This document shows, one piece after another, positions 12,954 through 27,503 of a DNA stretch of 64,000 nt (its first letter is position 1; each line of letters starts with the position of its first letter). The stretch lies in NCBI GenBank assembly GCA_035582835.1, contig JAYKAV010002976.1, forward strand, positions 19,838-83,837. The letters run 5' to 3'. Source of the stretch: Phoebastria nigripes. Taxonomy: Eukaryota; Chordata; Aves; Procellariiformes; Diomedeidae. The position numbers and the translations under genes were made by a program. The notes beneath the pieces were generated by a model. The model did not search any database and was not told the DNA's origin. It saw only the letters and a list, made by a program, of their open reading frames with translations.

Positions 12954-12980
12954 CAAAACAAACAAACAAACAAACAAAAC
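12954..12980. repeat. (AAAC)n microsatellite
   Basis: Tandem AAAC units, about six copies. Simple repeat. Confidence 0.85.
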
Positions 12981-15900
12981 CTAGAAAAGTAAAAAGTTTT
13001 CCTAGAAATAGTGATGGTTCATTACACATTTCTTGACAGGAAAACACACCTTCTTTCCTTCCAGGCCAAGGAACACCTGCTTAGTTTTAGGCCAAGGTTT
13101 TCACAATAGAGGTGCTTTAGTTCCAATCACCAGTGGGCAAGACAAAAACCAGAAAATATATAAAATCAGTTTGTGTTTATTTTACATAGATTTAGAAGTT
13201 AATAAAATGAAAACCAGAAAAATCCTTATTAGGAACTTTTAGAACTCTGGTTTTTCGGAGTTGGAATGAAAATCCAAAACCTGATTGATAATTTCAGACA
13301 AAATTATGTGGACCGTTTTTAGCTCCTACAGTCCTTGAGTATACAAAAGTCAGGTTATCTCAGACATATTTGATTATTTTTTATTTTAAATGGAAAATCA
13401 TTTATACATCATTGTTGAGGGTAGGAAATCTAAAATATTTCTATATGTATATTAGATTGCCATGCTTTTCAGTAAATTTCAATTGCAAAGATGCAATTAA
13501 CAGAAATAGCTTTTTTCCCCCCAGGTAAGTGGTTACTTTAAAACCACATTTCTGCCAGGCTTCATTCACTGCTATTTTGCAGCAGATGATCAGATATTAA
13601 CTGTTGTAGGACTTGCACAGGAAAATGTGTTTGTAACAGTTGTTCATTAAATTTTAATCTTACTTTCCCTAGTGTAATTTCATTGACTTTTCTCAATGAA
13701 AAGTTTTGCCCCATATATGATAACTGTAGTTATACTTAAATTCTACCTCAACTAACAAACAGAAAGCTATGTAACATCTAAAAATGATTATTTTTTATAA
13801 ATATAAGCCTAAAAGCGTAAAACAGTAGGTCAAAATCAGCTCTCAGTTATACTGAGATAAATCCTGAGCAATCAATAGGCTTCAGTAGTCATGCCAGGTT
13901 TCTTTTTGTGTGAAGTTTTTGTGAGAGTAAAACTTTTTCCATATGTCCACATTCCTCAGGATAAGCTGTTACTACAGTAGGTCATATAAAAGCTTTCACA
14001 GCTGAAAATATCAGGAAAGTGTCACAAACAAACCATTTGTGATGGATGAGCTGTCCCAATATGGCAAACAACCAGAAATAAGATATCCTTCTGTCAAAGG
14101 AGCTGAGTTCCCAGACGTAACAGCGCTTATTGCTCAATACTGAAGACATGAGTTATTTAATGCCTAAGTAAGCACATTATAACATAAGTNACACAGGAAA
14201 AAGCTTTGCTCTTTCAAGAAGTCTCCTTTAGCCCAACTGGCAGAGATATTGCTACTTATTTTAAACTCAACCAAAACAACAATTTTCTGCTTCCCATACA
14301 TTTTAATTTTCCAGTATGCTGCAAAATTCTGTATTCAAGCCACATTGTTGCTTTATAGAATCAATCACAAAAAAAGCACAGGTTTGTAAGAGCTGATTAA
14401 TGGACATTGAGGATTTCTGGCATCCTGGAAAACACAGTAGAAGTTTGGGTTATTGGTGCATAAAAGCAATTTGACATCTTCGTTTTGAGAAAGAGAATGC
14501 AGCTTGGATAACAGCTAGAGGAAACATGAAATCTGGAGAATGGTATTTGGCTCCCATGTTTTCCAGGCTGGCCACAATATGAAGAGCTTCTCACAGGTGC
14601 TCACTTTTGAGCCTACAGTCACAAAAATCACATTCTATTTTCAAGGCACGACTAAAATTATTGACTATGACTGTAGTCAATATAAAATAAAACTGTAGTG
14701 TCAGCAACAACATAGCAAAAATTCAGATATTTGTTTAAATGCTTTAATCCCTAACTTTTAGAATCAGACTAAAATCTTGATCATTCTGAAAAAAAATTAA
14801 TTTTCAAGCCCTTATTTTGTAGAAAGAGCTTTAGAATGTGAAGTCTAAAGGCTTAAAAACCCCATGGAAAAAAAGAACAAACCCATCAACCATTTGAAAT
14901 CTCATGATTGTTTGATGATGCGTACAAAACTGGCACTTTAAGTGTAATTTTCTGACTAGCATAATTTTGTATTTAAAAAGATCAAAACTGTTTTTTAAGT
15001 ATTGGTCCACTGGAAGAACTCAGAAACAAAAACCTAGCACTCTAAATTATTTGTGTAAAACAGATTTCATATTCAGTGATAGCTTAGCTGATTAAGTTAG
15101 TTAAGATCCTTTTTTACCCTTATCCCCTAAAAATTTGCTTTTTACTTCTCAGCTATTAAAATCAACATTGCATTTAATCTGGAATTTGGAGGCATTTACG
15201 TTTAACTCAGTTAAGGTGTTAACAAACAGAAGATGAAAGTGAAGAAGCAACAACAAGGGAAATGGAAGGATAAGAACTACTCAGATTTTTTAGCTATAAC
15301 GCCATGTAGGTAAGGGGTTCCAACTGTCCCCTTTCACCATCATCATAGTACTTTTCAGATGAAGTAACTAGGAAGGATTGGACTTGATTTTTTTTTTTTC
15401 CACAGAAGAGACACTGATGATCTCATAGATACTGTCTCACTGCCACTTTTAAAAATTTTAGCTGCCTGCAGCAGCTAATTTGCAAGAGACTTTTCTGATT
15501 TTGGCCAGAAAAGTTGCAGTATAAAACTCCTGAGAAGTACTAGGCCTCTCTCCTTAAATATTCATTTTGTATACCATAATAGTCTCACAAATCATAGCAA
15601 AAACTAACTTTTTGCACATTTATTTTCCGCTGTCCAGACTTTGAGCAAAAGAAAAAAAAAATACACTAATGCTCAGTATGCAATAGCAACCAAAAGAGAT
15701 GACACACCACTCAGTACTAGTCTGTAGAAGTGAACTAACAAGAGACTGAAAAGCTTAAAAATTGACTTTTGCAAAAACAGAAGGCAACTGTATTTTGTTA
15801 CAGTTACAGCTTAATCCTGATGGTCAAAATTGGTACAGAATTCTGTTCCTCAGAATTCTTCAACATTTTGAGAGATATTACTCCACATTCTTTTAAATAT

Positions 15901-16473
15901 TTTTTTTTTTTTTATTCCCCAGAAAATTCATATTTTCATTAAGGAAAAAGCATTTAAACTTCCTACTTCAGATACTTTTTGCTTCTTTCAAAAAGCTACT
16001 TGCATATGCTAAATGGAGTACTAAAAAGGAGAAAAAAAAAATAGACTAGTACAATGCAAAGTTTGTTTCAAACTTTCTTAGAAATTACTTTCTGGCAGTC
16101 TTGAGCAGAGCTATTAATTGTCAATTCAGTATTGCATCTGATTTCCTTAGACCAGATTTAGCAATAGAACTGAATGAAGCAAGGCACAGGGGAAGATATC
16201 CACAACATAAGCCTCCCAGGCTTTTATGTTTAGATCAAAGGGTATTGATTTACAATTCTGAGGATGAAGACAGTGGTGAAGAAACCAGGAAGGCTTTAAA
16301 GTAAAGTGCTGAGATCAGCGACAGATCTGATTTTAGCTATGAGATCCACCAAATAAAAACAAGGCCAATGGCCTTGTCATAAGCAAACATGCCTTCCTTT
16401 TCCCAACCTACTTGTAACACTAGCAACTATGTTAATGTAAAAAAAGTAAAATAAAGCCACGCAGAGAAGAAAA

Positions 16474-16493
16474 AACAAACAAACAAACAAACA
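16474..16493. repeat. (AAAC)n microsatellite
   Basis: About five tandem AAAC units, the same unit as at 12954-12980. Confidence 0.85.
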
Positions 16494-16864
16494 CAACTTT
16501 TATGTCCCAGCACAATCACAGAATCAATGTAAGTGAAGAGCTGGAGGACCACAAGAAATACAGCAGTAAAAATGGGTGAAAGAAAAGTAAGGTCTCCATT
16601 GTATAGCATAGTGGGCTCTTATTCAAATCTAAACACAAAACCATTGCTGCCTCAGCAATGAGGGGAACAGACAACCTTTCTTTTAAAGATGCAGTCCATA
16701 GGCAGGGGGACATTGAGTAGTTAATGCTCTGCAGACCACATCTATGCTTGTTTTTGTTTGAGGGTGCGTAGTTAATTTTTTAATCTTCTAACCATTTTTA
16801 GTGTTAGTATTCCTAAGTGTCATTTTACCAATAGAGAGAAAAAGCTTTTTGAAGAAAAGTGGAA

Positions 16865-16887
16865 TTTTTTTTTTTTTTTTTTTTTTT
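16865..16887. repeat. Poly-T tract, 23 bases
   Basis: Uninterrupted T run in AT-rich sequence with no element attached that I could define. Confidence 0.85.
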
Positions 16888-17958
16888 ACAGTGACAGTAT
16901 CACTTTTAATATCATTCATACAGGTGCAAAATCCTCCTTTCCGTTAGTCAGCCGATTTGCTGATTTTCTTCTTTAAACCTCATTAAGACAGCAACAAAGT
17001 CAATAATGCTAAATGAAGTAATACTAAATAAGAAGAAAACACAAGATAGCACAAGTTTTGCAGAGAGCTTCCACATTACAAAAGGAATGAAACAAGCTTG
17101 AAGTCTATGATTCCTGACTGAAAATACCAGGAGGAAATTAAGCACATCTTTCATGAAATGTATTCACTTTTCTCTTTCAAAACAGAGAGAAAAAGCAGAA
17201 GAAAGAACAGTTCAGAAGCTACCATCTCCTAGTAGTAACGTAATTCATTACATATCAGCTTCCCTGCTATGCCTTACNCTGCTCTCAGCAGCATCAGTCC
17301 CAGTATTCCTCATAACAAGGATTATCTCTCTCCCATCATACTAGACAAGCTCTGCATCCATCTGCTTCTTCCCTGCTCCACATAGCTCCAGCTTATTCCT
17401 GTTTTGATCTCCATAAGAGCAAAAGGGATTTTTGTTAGCTTCACAACAAATGGATCAATAGCATAGGAATTCTAGCTCTTTTTTCACTGGGGCCTAGACA
17501 GATGTTTGGGGAAGACAACTGATTATTAAGAGGAGAATTGGGCCCACTTTCTATATGGATTAGTGTCATAAATGCAGCTCTGAACTGGAGCTTCATCTCA
17601 GGTGATACAGTACAAAAGTTCAAGTTTTTAGTCATCCAGAAGTTGTTTTGAGTTCTGTATTAGAAATAAAAAACCAGTATCATCAAGTTTTACTCCCTTT
17701 CACAATTGCTACATTTTTTGCAACAGTTCCCCAAAAGCTATCAGATACCAAAAATGTCTGNTGTAAAATACGCAGAATTCCTTTACAAGTTTTCCTTCAA
17801 AAATAATTTTTAAACATTTTACTTTGCTAAATACATATTTTGTTCAAGACAATATTTACTCATTAAAAGCAAAGAAAAATGATTATGGAAATTATTCTAA
17901 ATATTATTCTTTGTGTAATTTGGTAAAAAGAAGAAGTTATAATAAGTAAAGGAAATTT

Positions 17959-17978
17959 AAAAAAAAAAAAAAAAAAAA
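17959..17978. repeat. Poly-A tract, 20 bases
   Basis: Uninterrupted A run in AT-rich sequence with no element attached that I could define. Confidence 0.85.
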
Positions 17979-18054
17979 GAGGTATTTAATATGGGTATAA
18001 GCAGCATTTTACTCTTAAAGCCCAATTCTGTCTTAAACCTGAAGGCAAAATGTT

Positions 18055-18096
18055 GGGGGTTTTGTTTTGGTTTGTTGGGTTTTTGGTTTTTTTTTT
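18055..18096. repeat. T/G-rich low-complexity tract
   Basis: Alternating runs of T and G (units such as GGTTTGTTGGG and GGTTTTT). Low complexity only. Confidence 0.7.
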
Positions 18097-21000
18097 CCAA
18101 AATAAAAGAGTAAACATGCCCATGAAAATCTCTGAAAGGCTAGCAAGTTTCTTGAGAAATACTTAATCTACTTCTAAAACAATTTGTACCAAAAAGAATG
18201 AAGTGAACAATGCAGCAGCTGTTAGTTTGCACTGGAAGGTGGCAGAACAAGGCGGATAGTGTAATGCAGAAGAGCAGGGGGGAAAAAGTGTTTTTTTACT
18301 AGCACTGCAATAAAGCTTTGTTTTCAGAAATGGTATTAAGACAATAAATAGCAATTGATTTAAATCTCCCCTAGTGCAATCCCCAAACCTAGGTGTCAAA
18401 TTCCACTCAAGAAAAGCTCCATGGAAACAAGAAGAGCTTCAACAGAATAGTATATTTCTTCCCAAATCTAATACTAAATGAATATGGGGAGTACATATGA
18501 CTAAACTTCAGAGTTCTTAGACAACGGTATTTCAGTTGGATGCTCATATAATATTACAGTTTTTCCTATTCCTCCTATATGCAAACAAACAAAGCATTTT
18601 TTTCTTGTCATCGCTGTCTCTGAAAAACAGCAGGTTTTTAATCAGAAAGTGGGTATGCTGACTTTGCTATATAAAAATCAAGACAAAAAAGACCAGGTTT
18701 TCATCCATAGGAATATTTTTTTTGTAGCCCATAAAATGTTAGTAAAAAGTTTTTTTCTAAAATGACCAAGAGTAACAAATGGATTAATTTCTTTNTTTGT
18801 ATTCAATTCATACGACCACATTTTCACTCCTTGTCCTCAGTAGTCATTTATTTGTCATTTGGGCTTTTTGAAGAACTAGTTTATTGTTAATAATAAATAC
18901 AACCTGGCCAAGAACAGCTGGTAACACAGACATCATCAGCTTTTGTACCTTCTTATAAAAGGTTCTTTTTTCTCAGTGGCACGGTTTCTACAGCTCAAAA
19001 GAAAGCAGCAGCCATGTAGATAGTCTCTTGAGCAAACCTTTTATCAAGTANGTCACTGAACCTAATAGAAATAATAACGCATAATTTCTCAAGCAACAAT
19101 GCCCGTCACCAGTTTAAACCTCAAAGTACATGAAAGCATCTAGATAGCTCTCTAAGGGTGAAATACACTACTGCCATACAGAGACCAAAAAACTGCTCTG
19201 CAGAGATAAAATGCCCAGAGGCAGGATATCTGAATCACTCATTAAAAGCCAGGGCAACAGTGCTGCTTTAGTCATTTAGATGAATGACAGAGTTATTGGG
19301 TCACATCTGAGGACCCCATATGGTCTCCCCAGACAGCTGTCTGCACTGCATTTTCTCCTATATATGAAGCAGTCTTCCTCATCACACCATAGTGTCCCTT
19401 GCCCCCTCTACATCCAGCAAGCACAAAGACTTTTTACCAACCTCCTATCTCAAGGCAAAATCACTCTGTACACATACCCTGGGCTAGGAAATAAAGAAAT
19501 ACAGAGGGCAATCTTAAGAAATAAAGATATCACAAGATATTAAATGTATTGTAAGATCTAGGTGTTTAAAATGATTTTGTTCCCCACCCTATCTGAAACA
19601 TTTTAGAAAATTAAAAAGAAAGCATGATAGGTCATGGGTAGGGCTCAGGAGCCTTCAATTCCAATCCCTCCCCTGTCACTTAATTTCCCTCAGCTTCTTT
19701 TTGGCCTCAGAATGAATGCATAAGCTTAAACTTGGGCTGTTTACACATACACTAGCAAAAGAGGAAGGCAGAAAAAAATAAGAGCAATGTACAGAGGAAA
19801 GGAACATCCATAAACAAATCAATCTGCTCCCACAATATTGCAGTGACAGCAACTATCCAACAATATTTAGTATGTTGCTTTGTAAAAATGAATTACTACA
19901 CTGTGAATTGTTAATTTCATTTAATCGTTTAGACTTATCTGAACATCACTCTGCAGGATAGACTTCACAGTAAACTAGAGCCCAGTCTGATTCACGTGTA
20001 GAAATGGGGAATAGAATTAATCCCCCTTTGTGGGGCAGGAGGGAGTGGACAGAAAAAGAAAAAAGTGCAATCAAGAGAAAAGAGAAGCTTTTGTATTACA
20101 AATAAAAGTATCTTAGGTAAATGTTAGGTAATTTTTTTCATTTATATGTTATTTTTCCTAACAAGGAAGATAATGGTCTCAGGTTAGGAAAAAAAAAGTG
20201 GTGTTAAAAAGTTAAAATACTTTGCTGATTTTTTTTCCCCTGATCTGTTTATGTAAACCCTCAGATCCTACTGTGATAATCTATATGGTAGATGTTGAGC
20301 AAAGAGGAATTAAGTTTTCATTTTCTCAAAACACAAGACAAATAGTTCAATGCAAATCATCCAAAAAGATATTCTCTCAGCCAGGCAATGCAACTCCAAA
20401 TATTACTGTAAGCACCACACTTTGTACTTTAATTATTAATTCTATTTTTAATAGAAAGTCCACAGATAGAAAGTCAAAATTTTCTGCGGAAAGTAGACAT
20501 GATATGAAAATTCTCTTCTATGTGAAAACAAAAAAAATCTAATTAAGGAAAGAGTTTGAACAACTTCAGAATTTGGTATCCATCATTGAGGGGGAAAAAA
20601 GATTTAATTGCTTCTTCCAAACAGACCAAAACTACATGGTAGGGTTCTTTTAGAGAATTACCACCAGCAGCCATTTGGTAGAGCTGAAATTATTTCCTCA
20701 AATCTCTATTTTAATATTCTTTTGGGTAAGCACACTTAGTGAGTAATTTCTTTAATAAAAGATTTACATAACATACTCCTTTTTGATCTAAATTTTACCA
20801 ATTATGTGATATTCAATCAAGAAGGCTATAAAGCCCTAATGACTGGAAACATTGTGGTAGCCTCTCGTTCCCATCAATAAAATTATTAAATAAGCTTTTC
20901 AGAGGTTAAAGATTTCCTAAATGCAATTTCTGTTATGGAGAACCTGGTATCCTTTTTAAAATCAGATACTGAAGCTTATTGATTGAAGTGGATAGTCCTG

Positions 21001-23070
21001 TTCATAAGAAAACCTCTAACTTGTGATTTACTTTAGTTCTTTGAAATATTCCCTATTTACAAAAGTAAAAACAGCCTCTTAGGAAAATAATTTAGGTAAT
21101 AACTGCAAGATTAAAAAAGAATAATCAAAGAACTCAAGAACAGTATTTTCAGTTATAAGAGTTTTTAATTACCATTTACTTTATGGCCTTTTACCATCAC
21201 ATGCCTTGGCAGAAATATTTATTTGGTTTCTATTAAAGTCATGAGAAAGACTCACATTGATTTCAGTGGGAACTGGATTAAGCTCTAATAAGAGTTGGCT
21301 ATATGTAGTTTTAGGTATTCAGAAATTAAGCAATACTTGGTTCCTTTTGTCCTATGCTAATAACAAAATCTGCTACCATGTCACAGTTGCTACGGTCCAA
21401 GAAAATTGCATTCTGCCCTGAATATTTTGACTGTTCTTCTTCAGGAATAGCACCTTTGAAGATTTCTTTTTTCTGCTTATTCTCACCTCTTCTGTTTTGC
21501 TTAAATCAAACAAGGCATGTCACTTATTAGAGTAGTGATGCTGTGCATCTGTGAGAAATAAAACTTGGAATCTGTTGACTGCAAATTTTCTTTCCTTTTA
21601 ATTTTTTTTAAGAAAAAAAATTGTAATTTTACAAAAAGAACATAAATGCAGCACAGGAGCTGGAACGTGATCTCACCTAAAACTCACATTACAGTGAAGC
21701 AAATCAGTATCCATTAACTTTTAATAACAATAAGGATAACTGTATTATTATAAAGCTGAAATGATTTCTACCACCAACAGTGGTAATTTTTCTTGTCAAT
21801 AGCAATTATGTTTTACTCTATTATGGACTCCATGCAGAACAGCTCAAGTACTTTCGATACTGAGTATGTTGAGAAACATACAGGCTGGAACATTCCAGGC
21901 ACAAATGACTGAGACAATACTTTCAGAGCTAAAATGAATTTCCATGTGATTTGCATGACACCCACATGATCCAAAAAAAAGTACTCTGTACTGATTGTTT
22001 CTTTTGAGAATATTTGTAATGAAAGTTACATATTTTCCTCCTAAAGATCTTTGTATTAAAGTGTGATAGCCCGAAAGGAAACATGTTTCTGCTTATTTAC
22101 AATCATATCAACAGGAACCTAATTCCCCTAGCTTTTTATTGAGTATCAGATAAACATAGAAAGCAATTTTGCTCACCACTTTATTTTTTATACTAAAATC
22201 TTATGATCTGTATTGTAACATATATGTATGTATTCAATGCCTGCCTTATTAACAGGACACCATTTTAATTGTGAAGGTTTTTCACATTTAAAAAAGTCTA
22301 CATTTGTTGCAATTAGATTAAGATTGCAGTTAAAATGTGTTTTGTGTGCAAAATTTTAACCTATGGAAATGAAATTCCTTGTAACTTTTAGAATTTTTAT
22401 CTAATATATTATCCAAACTGATTTCAGAATGTGATGGTGACCCTATACTTAATTTATTTGTATTTCCTGCTTGGCGGTTTATGACATAAAAGTCAAATTT
22501 TCATTAAATTTCTCTTTAAACTTCGTATGATAGCACATATTCAAATAAAACTTGCAATCATACTTGCCATGGGTTTCCTATATGATTTCATACAGGCAAA
22601 GCCCTTTCCTAAGTGAAACAAAGCACAACAGAAAGTTAATATATGCTCTGTAAGTCCTATCATTGTAGCTGCTACTTGGATGGTATCTAACTGCAACACT
22701 TTTCCACAAGAACTAGTTTGGAGTCATCATCACAGTTCCCCTTTGTAAACTGTAGAAAGTAGAACATAATCTGAGCTGAAGAAATGCATTAGGAATTCTA
22801 GATGTTTTTAACATTGAATGCAATCAGTAATGGATTCACTTATTCTGTTCTCACAAACATCTAAAGTGGAAAATTTAGCGGGACTTAATGGTAAAGAATT
22901 ATCGTTTTACTGCCATCTGTTTACCAAAAGTAACATTAGACAGAATAAAGGGAAGAAAATGAAATGTTACTCTCATTCAAAGTCATTCTGAAATCGAAAT
23001 GTCCTGCTCTTGCAAGGATTCATTTTTCCAACCAAGATCATAACACTCCCTTGAAATTAGTCTTCCATAC

Positions 23071-23093
23071 ACTCTCTCTCTCTCTCCCCCCAG
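23071..23093. repeat. (TC)n tract with C tail
   Basis: About eight TC units followed by a C run and AG. It resembles a splice acceptor pyrimidine tract, but the sequence after it has early stops in all three frames that I checked by eye. Confidence 0.7.
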
Positions 23094-26000
23094 AACCAGT
23101 ATAAGGATTCAGGATATAAATTTCCTGGAGATTTCTCATTTTTCTCACTCTCATTTCTCAAAATATTTCTACAAATAATGTGTAATACACAGAGGGCTGG
23201 TTTTAATGAATATTAGTAAAACTCAAAATAGCAAGTATTCTGCCTGAATAATAATGTGCATTGTCCTTACTCTTTTAATTACAGGAATAAAAACAAGCAA
23301 GCAGAAGATGAAAACAGCTGTATCATTCAATTTCCAGCAATTTTTTTTCCCTCTTCCACCCCCAAAAAAACCCAAAGCAAGCTTAAGAAGTCTCTGGCAG
23401 TAAAACCTAGAGAATATTTTTGTTTCTGCATGCCTGTCCTGTTAACATTACTTCTGATATAAAGCATAACCACTCATATTGGTTACTGAAGAAGAAAAAT
23501 GCTACTATTGCTCTTATACATGTATAACGTTCCTGCAGCACCAAAACCTGTTGTGGATGGTACATACTGGCAATAACAGTGAGGTAAGTACATACTTATG
23601 TCAATACAACCAAATAGATTTTTTTCTAAGCACTTGTGTAAAAGTGCAAAGGTGATATAAAAAAGGATTTACTTTTATCTTTGGTTAATCCATCTATTCC
23701 AATGAACTTCACAGTCATTTTTGTAAATACAGTTACACTGTAATGTTTTCATGGCACAGTTCCCCTCTAGAAAAATCAGAAATAAGAAGTGTGAGGGGTT
23801 TCAGTAAACTCCCATGACTGTCCAGAGCACTGGAAGTGAGAAATGGGATTAATCAGTACTTTTAATCAGAAGCTGTCATAGTGCATTGTTGCACTTGTTC
23901 CAACAAGTGTTAGGCAACTGTGCTATTAAAACAAGCTTTTTTGCAATTTTATCATGGCAACATTATAGATTAAAGATTATCCTTTTTGAAAATATTACAG
24001 ACACATAAAAAGTCACTTGTGATATCAAATACAATCTATTTCACCTTGAAAAAACCCCACTGTCCAGAAAAGGACAATTTAAGAGAAACTTGCTTTAAGT
24101 ACTGAGGGATAACTGAAGCTAAGAGAGGTGTACAGTAAAATGTTACCATCTCCACAAAAACTGAAGACTTTATCAACTACTACCTTACATTTGCCTAAGG
24201 AACTCTTCATTAGAAGGTCTTTCTCTTCATTGGACTTTCAGCTAGGATTTTTGGGTTTGCTGCTAAAAAGAAAAGTTAATATACTTTATATATCGCAATT
24301 GTATTTCAAGAATATCCTAATTCTTAAATGTACCTATTTATTTCACCTGCTTAGGTCAATGACATAGAAATTTTAAGCTCAGCACGATTAACAAGAAAAA
24401 AATAAATTGAGAACAAAGTACAATCACAATCAACATTGTCTTACAGCCACTGTAACTAAATTTATAACTATTTTGTAAATTAGAATTATACAAAGAAACA
24501 CCAAAGACTGGAAGATGCTGCTTAAAATACTTTTTCAAAGACATATAGAATACTGATCATTTCATGGCAGGATAATAATAGCACCCATAAAATATTTAAA
24601 TATTCTAGTACGTATTGTGGAAAAGAGGAAAGCATCCATAAATAGGATTGACATTAAAGTAACAAAGGCAAATGTAAAGCAAAATAATTTATGCAAAGAA
24701 TCTGTAATACTGTATTTGCCTAAACCATTATTTTTTTCAAACTGTATTGACATATGCAGAAGAAGAAAAAATTAACTCAAGAACAGGACAAAATTAGAAA
24801 CAGCTTGGAGACAATTCAATCACAAGTATTATTTTAATAACACTTTATCCAGTGTCTAGCAGAAAAATTAGTCATCACACATGAAACTGTTTGAAAAATA
24901 CAGGTTCCTGAGCAAAGCAGAATGCAATGCATTTCTGCAATGGCCTTCTGAAACAGCTCACTGAAGTCATCCAAATAAGAACAGCCTGCTGTGACCTTAG
25001 TGACTGAAATATTATAGTTTGCAACTATATTTCATCAATAATCATTTAAAAGACTAAAACCTATGTTCATAGTATTTGTTTATGCAATAGGTCCCATTTT
25101 CTACAGCAACCCAAACTCACCGAAATAGAGGCCAAAAATACTAGCAAATTAATTGGACCATGCAGCCTTGAAAAACATTTGTAGATGTCAATCATCAGTA
25201 TGTTTGTAAAAACAGCTTGTAGGAAAGCTCCCACAAAGACTACCACACTATGCAGATCACATTAAATAGTTTCTTGTTTAAGCTACAAATCTAATGCTTA
25301 AATTACCTATAAACCATTAGGCCTGAATAATCTCAGGGGAATGGTAATTACAGATATAAAGTCTTTCATCTCAATTAGACTGAATATAGAAACAGTAAGT
25401 AGTGAATAACTTTCCATAAACAAAAATCTGCTACCATTAAAGAGATCAAGATTTGTTATTGTTACTCAGACACTGGGGCAAAGAAATAATTACAAAATGA
25501 AGATTCATTTAATCAGGATTCAGCAGCACTCAAAGTTTGAATGTTTAACTTGTAATGGGTCTGCAGGGCAACCACAGTGATGGAATCAGAAATGGATCTG
25601 AATGTCTCCATAAATCATAAGCTGGTCTAGATTTCGATGAAGAAAATTTAAGTAGTTAAGAAATCAGCACGTACTTTGAGAAGAGGAACCAGCTGTCATC
25701 TGGCTTCAGGGCTGCACACGCATACAACCACTTTCTTATCACACAGCCCTCATCCTTACTGATAAACCCACTCCTGATTTTAACCATGTAACATCCTATT
25801 AGAGCTGTAAAGGAATATTGAGTCACCTTCATTGCACAGATGATGAAACTAACCATTTCCCAGAATAATCTCATATGTGCTGCAAAGTGAGACTAAAATA
25901 AAAATCACAGGATCATTCCCCTTTTAATGGCAAATTAATTAAGTTTTCTGAACAAATATTTTAGTACAAGTAGTGCCTAACTCACTTAGAAAGACATCAG

Positions 26001-26957
26001 AAACACCAAGGTCCTCTGCATGAATGTGCATTTTATAGGGGGCTCAGTAAAACTTTGAAACAAAGAGTTGTTATTGCCCTGAAAAAAATATTTAACATGA
26101 GATACTCTTCCTATTATTACAGTGAAAAGACAAGAGTCTTCATCTGCAGATGCTGCAATGTTTTATTTGCATTAACACGCTCCCAGTGAAGTAGAAAAAT
26201 TTCTAACCAATAATAAACAAGAGAGTTGCTAATGGATGAATGACGTTAATTAAACACAGTATGAAGGTGCTGTGTAGTTACAAGGAAAGAAAACGGTAAT
26301 CAACATCATTTCCCTCCATTTCCACTTTTCTTTTTGAAAATAACCTCCCCATTTGCAAACCCACTCTTCTGCATTATGGTTATGACACACTTCCTCCAGC
26401 AGCTTGTTGTGCTTAAAACAAAATTCAGTAGAAGACAAAAAGCATTTGTCAATCAGAAGTTTGTAATGAAGAAGCCTCTACAATATGGGTTTCCCTTAAT
26501 TACAGCTACAGAAAGACATATAAGAAGTTGTCTATGAAATACATAAAAAGAAATTTTCTCTCCTAATCCCAAAATGATTTCCAGCCTTTCTGTTACCTTG
26601 TATGCAGTCTGACTTGATCGAAAGTAATGACTCATGATAAAACAATGAAGCCCCAATGATGGATTTTTCAAAAGAAGTACAAAATCTCTTCCCACTCCTT
26701 AACTGTGAAGTACAAGTGGAACAATGTATTTCATCACTGTGTCCTGTTAGCAAAGGTATTTTCTGAGTAGCCACACTTTACATTTCTCCTGTGAGGAAAA
26801 TAATCTAACAGCTCATTACTGAATTCTTATTTTTATTTTTAAATACCCCACTTTTCTATTTGAGGAACTTATCCCACAAGCTGCAATGCGTGTTTGTATT
26901 CTCCTTTCATTTTTCTTAACAACAGTTGAGACAATTCTCAAATAGGTCTTTTTCCAG

Positions 26958-27503
26958 TTAATCAGTAAAGTTACTATCATGAGTAAAGTTAGGATCTGAT
27001 TTTGCACTACAGTTCATATATATACCTCCTGCTGATGTAAGCAGATCTGCGTGTATAAGGGTTCCTGGAACACCTAGAATACACACACTTCGCAAAGTAC
27101 TGAAGAGTACTTCTTTGCATGCCTTATGACAGAAATCATCTCTCTTATTCATGGTATCACTCAAAATATAAGGAAGTGTATGTGCACAGGGCAAGCTAAG
27201 GGTGTGTGGGGAAGTGCAGATAATAGAAAAAAAAAAAATGAAAGTCTCACAAATAAAATTATTTATTTTGTTAAACAAAGCCAAGTTTACAGACGAGGTC
27301 TTTGCAGCAGATACAGAGACATACATAAAACTGTGGATCTGCTTAACAGTACAACACAACTGCCAGATGCATGCTGTCAGGAAAATGGATGGGAAGGAAC
27401 CTTTGAACATATTGAAAACATGAAGTTTCATAACTGCACCGCACCAAATCCTAATCATAGCAAACAATGGCATAAAGGCCCCATCATCAGAAAAAGGTTG
27501 TAA
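26958..27503 (-). other. Overlapping open frames on both strands, unrecognised
   Basis: The minus strand is open for 171 codons (27473 to 26958). On plus, 27126-27503 is open for 125 codons in one frame and 27202-27423 for 73 in another. The minus translation has a run of aromatic and hydrophobic residues around its middle that comes from a poly-A stretch at about 27228-27238. None of the translations matches a family I know, and there is no start context, splice-site pair or polyadenylation signal that favours one strand. An open frame of 171 codons is uncommon but not excluded by chance in 64 kb. Confidence 0.2.

Larger units (their letters stand above)
11189..16100. other. AT-rich unassigned sequence
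   Basis: No gene or transposon was recognised. Notable content is a 60-base A tract at 11592-11651 and an AAAC microsatellite at 12954-12980. A few acceptor-like pyrimidine runs ending in AG occur (for example near 13525), but no open frame with a matching donor follows. Ambiguous bases lie at 11189 and 14190. Confidence 0.55.

Noticed and set aside
23256..23462. Acceptor-like 'ttttaattacag' followed by an open frame
   Set aside because: The frame crosses T and A homopolymers, ends in a hydrophobic run, lacks a donor, and shows no recognisable protein.
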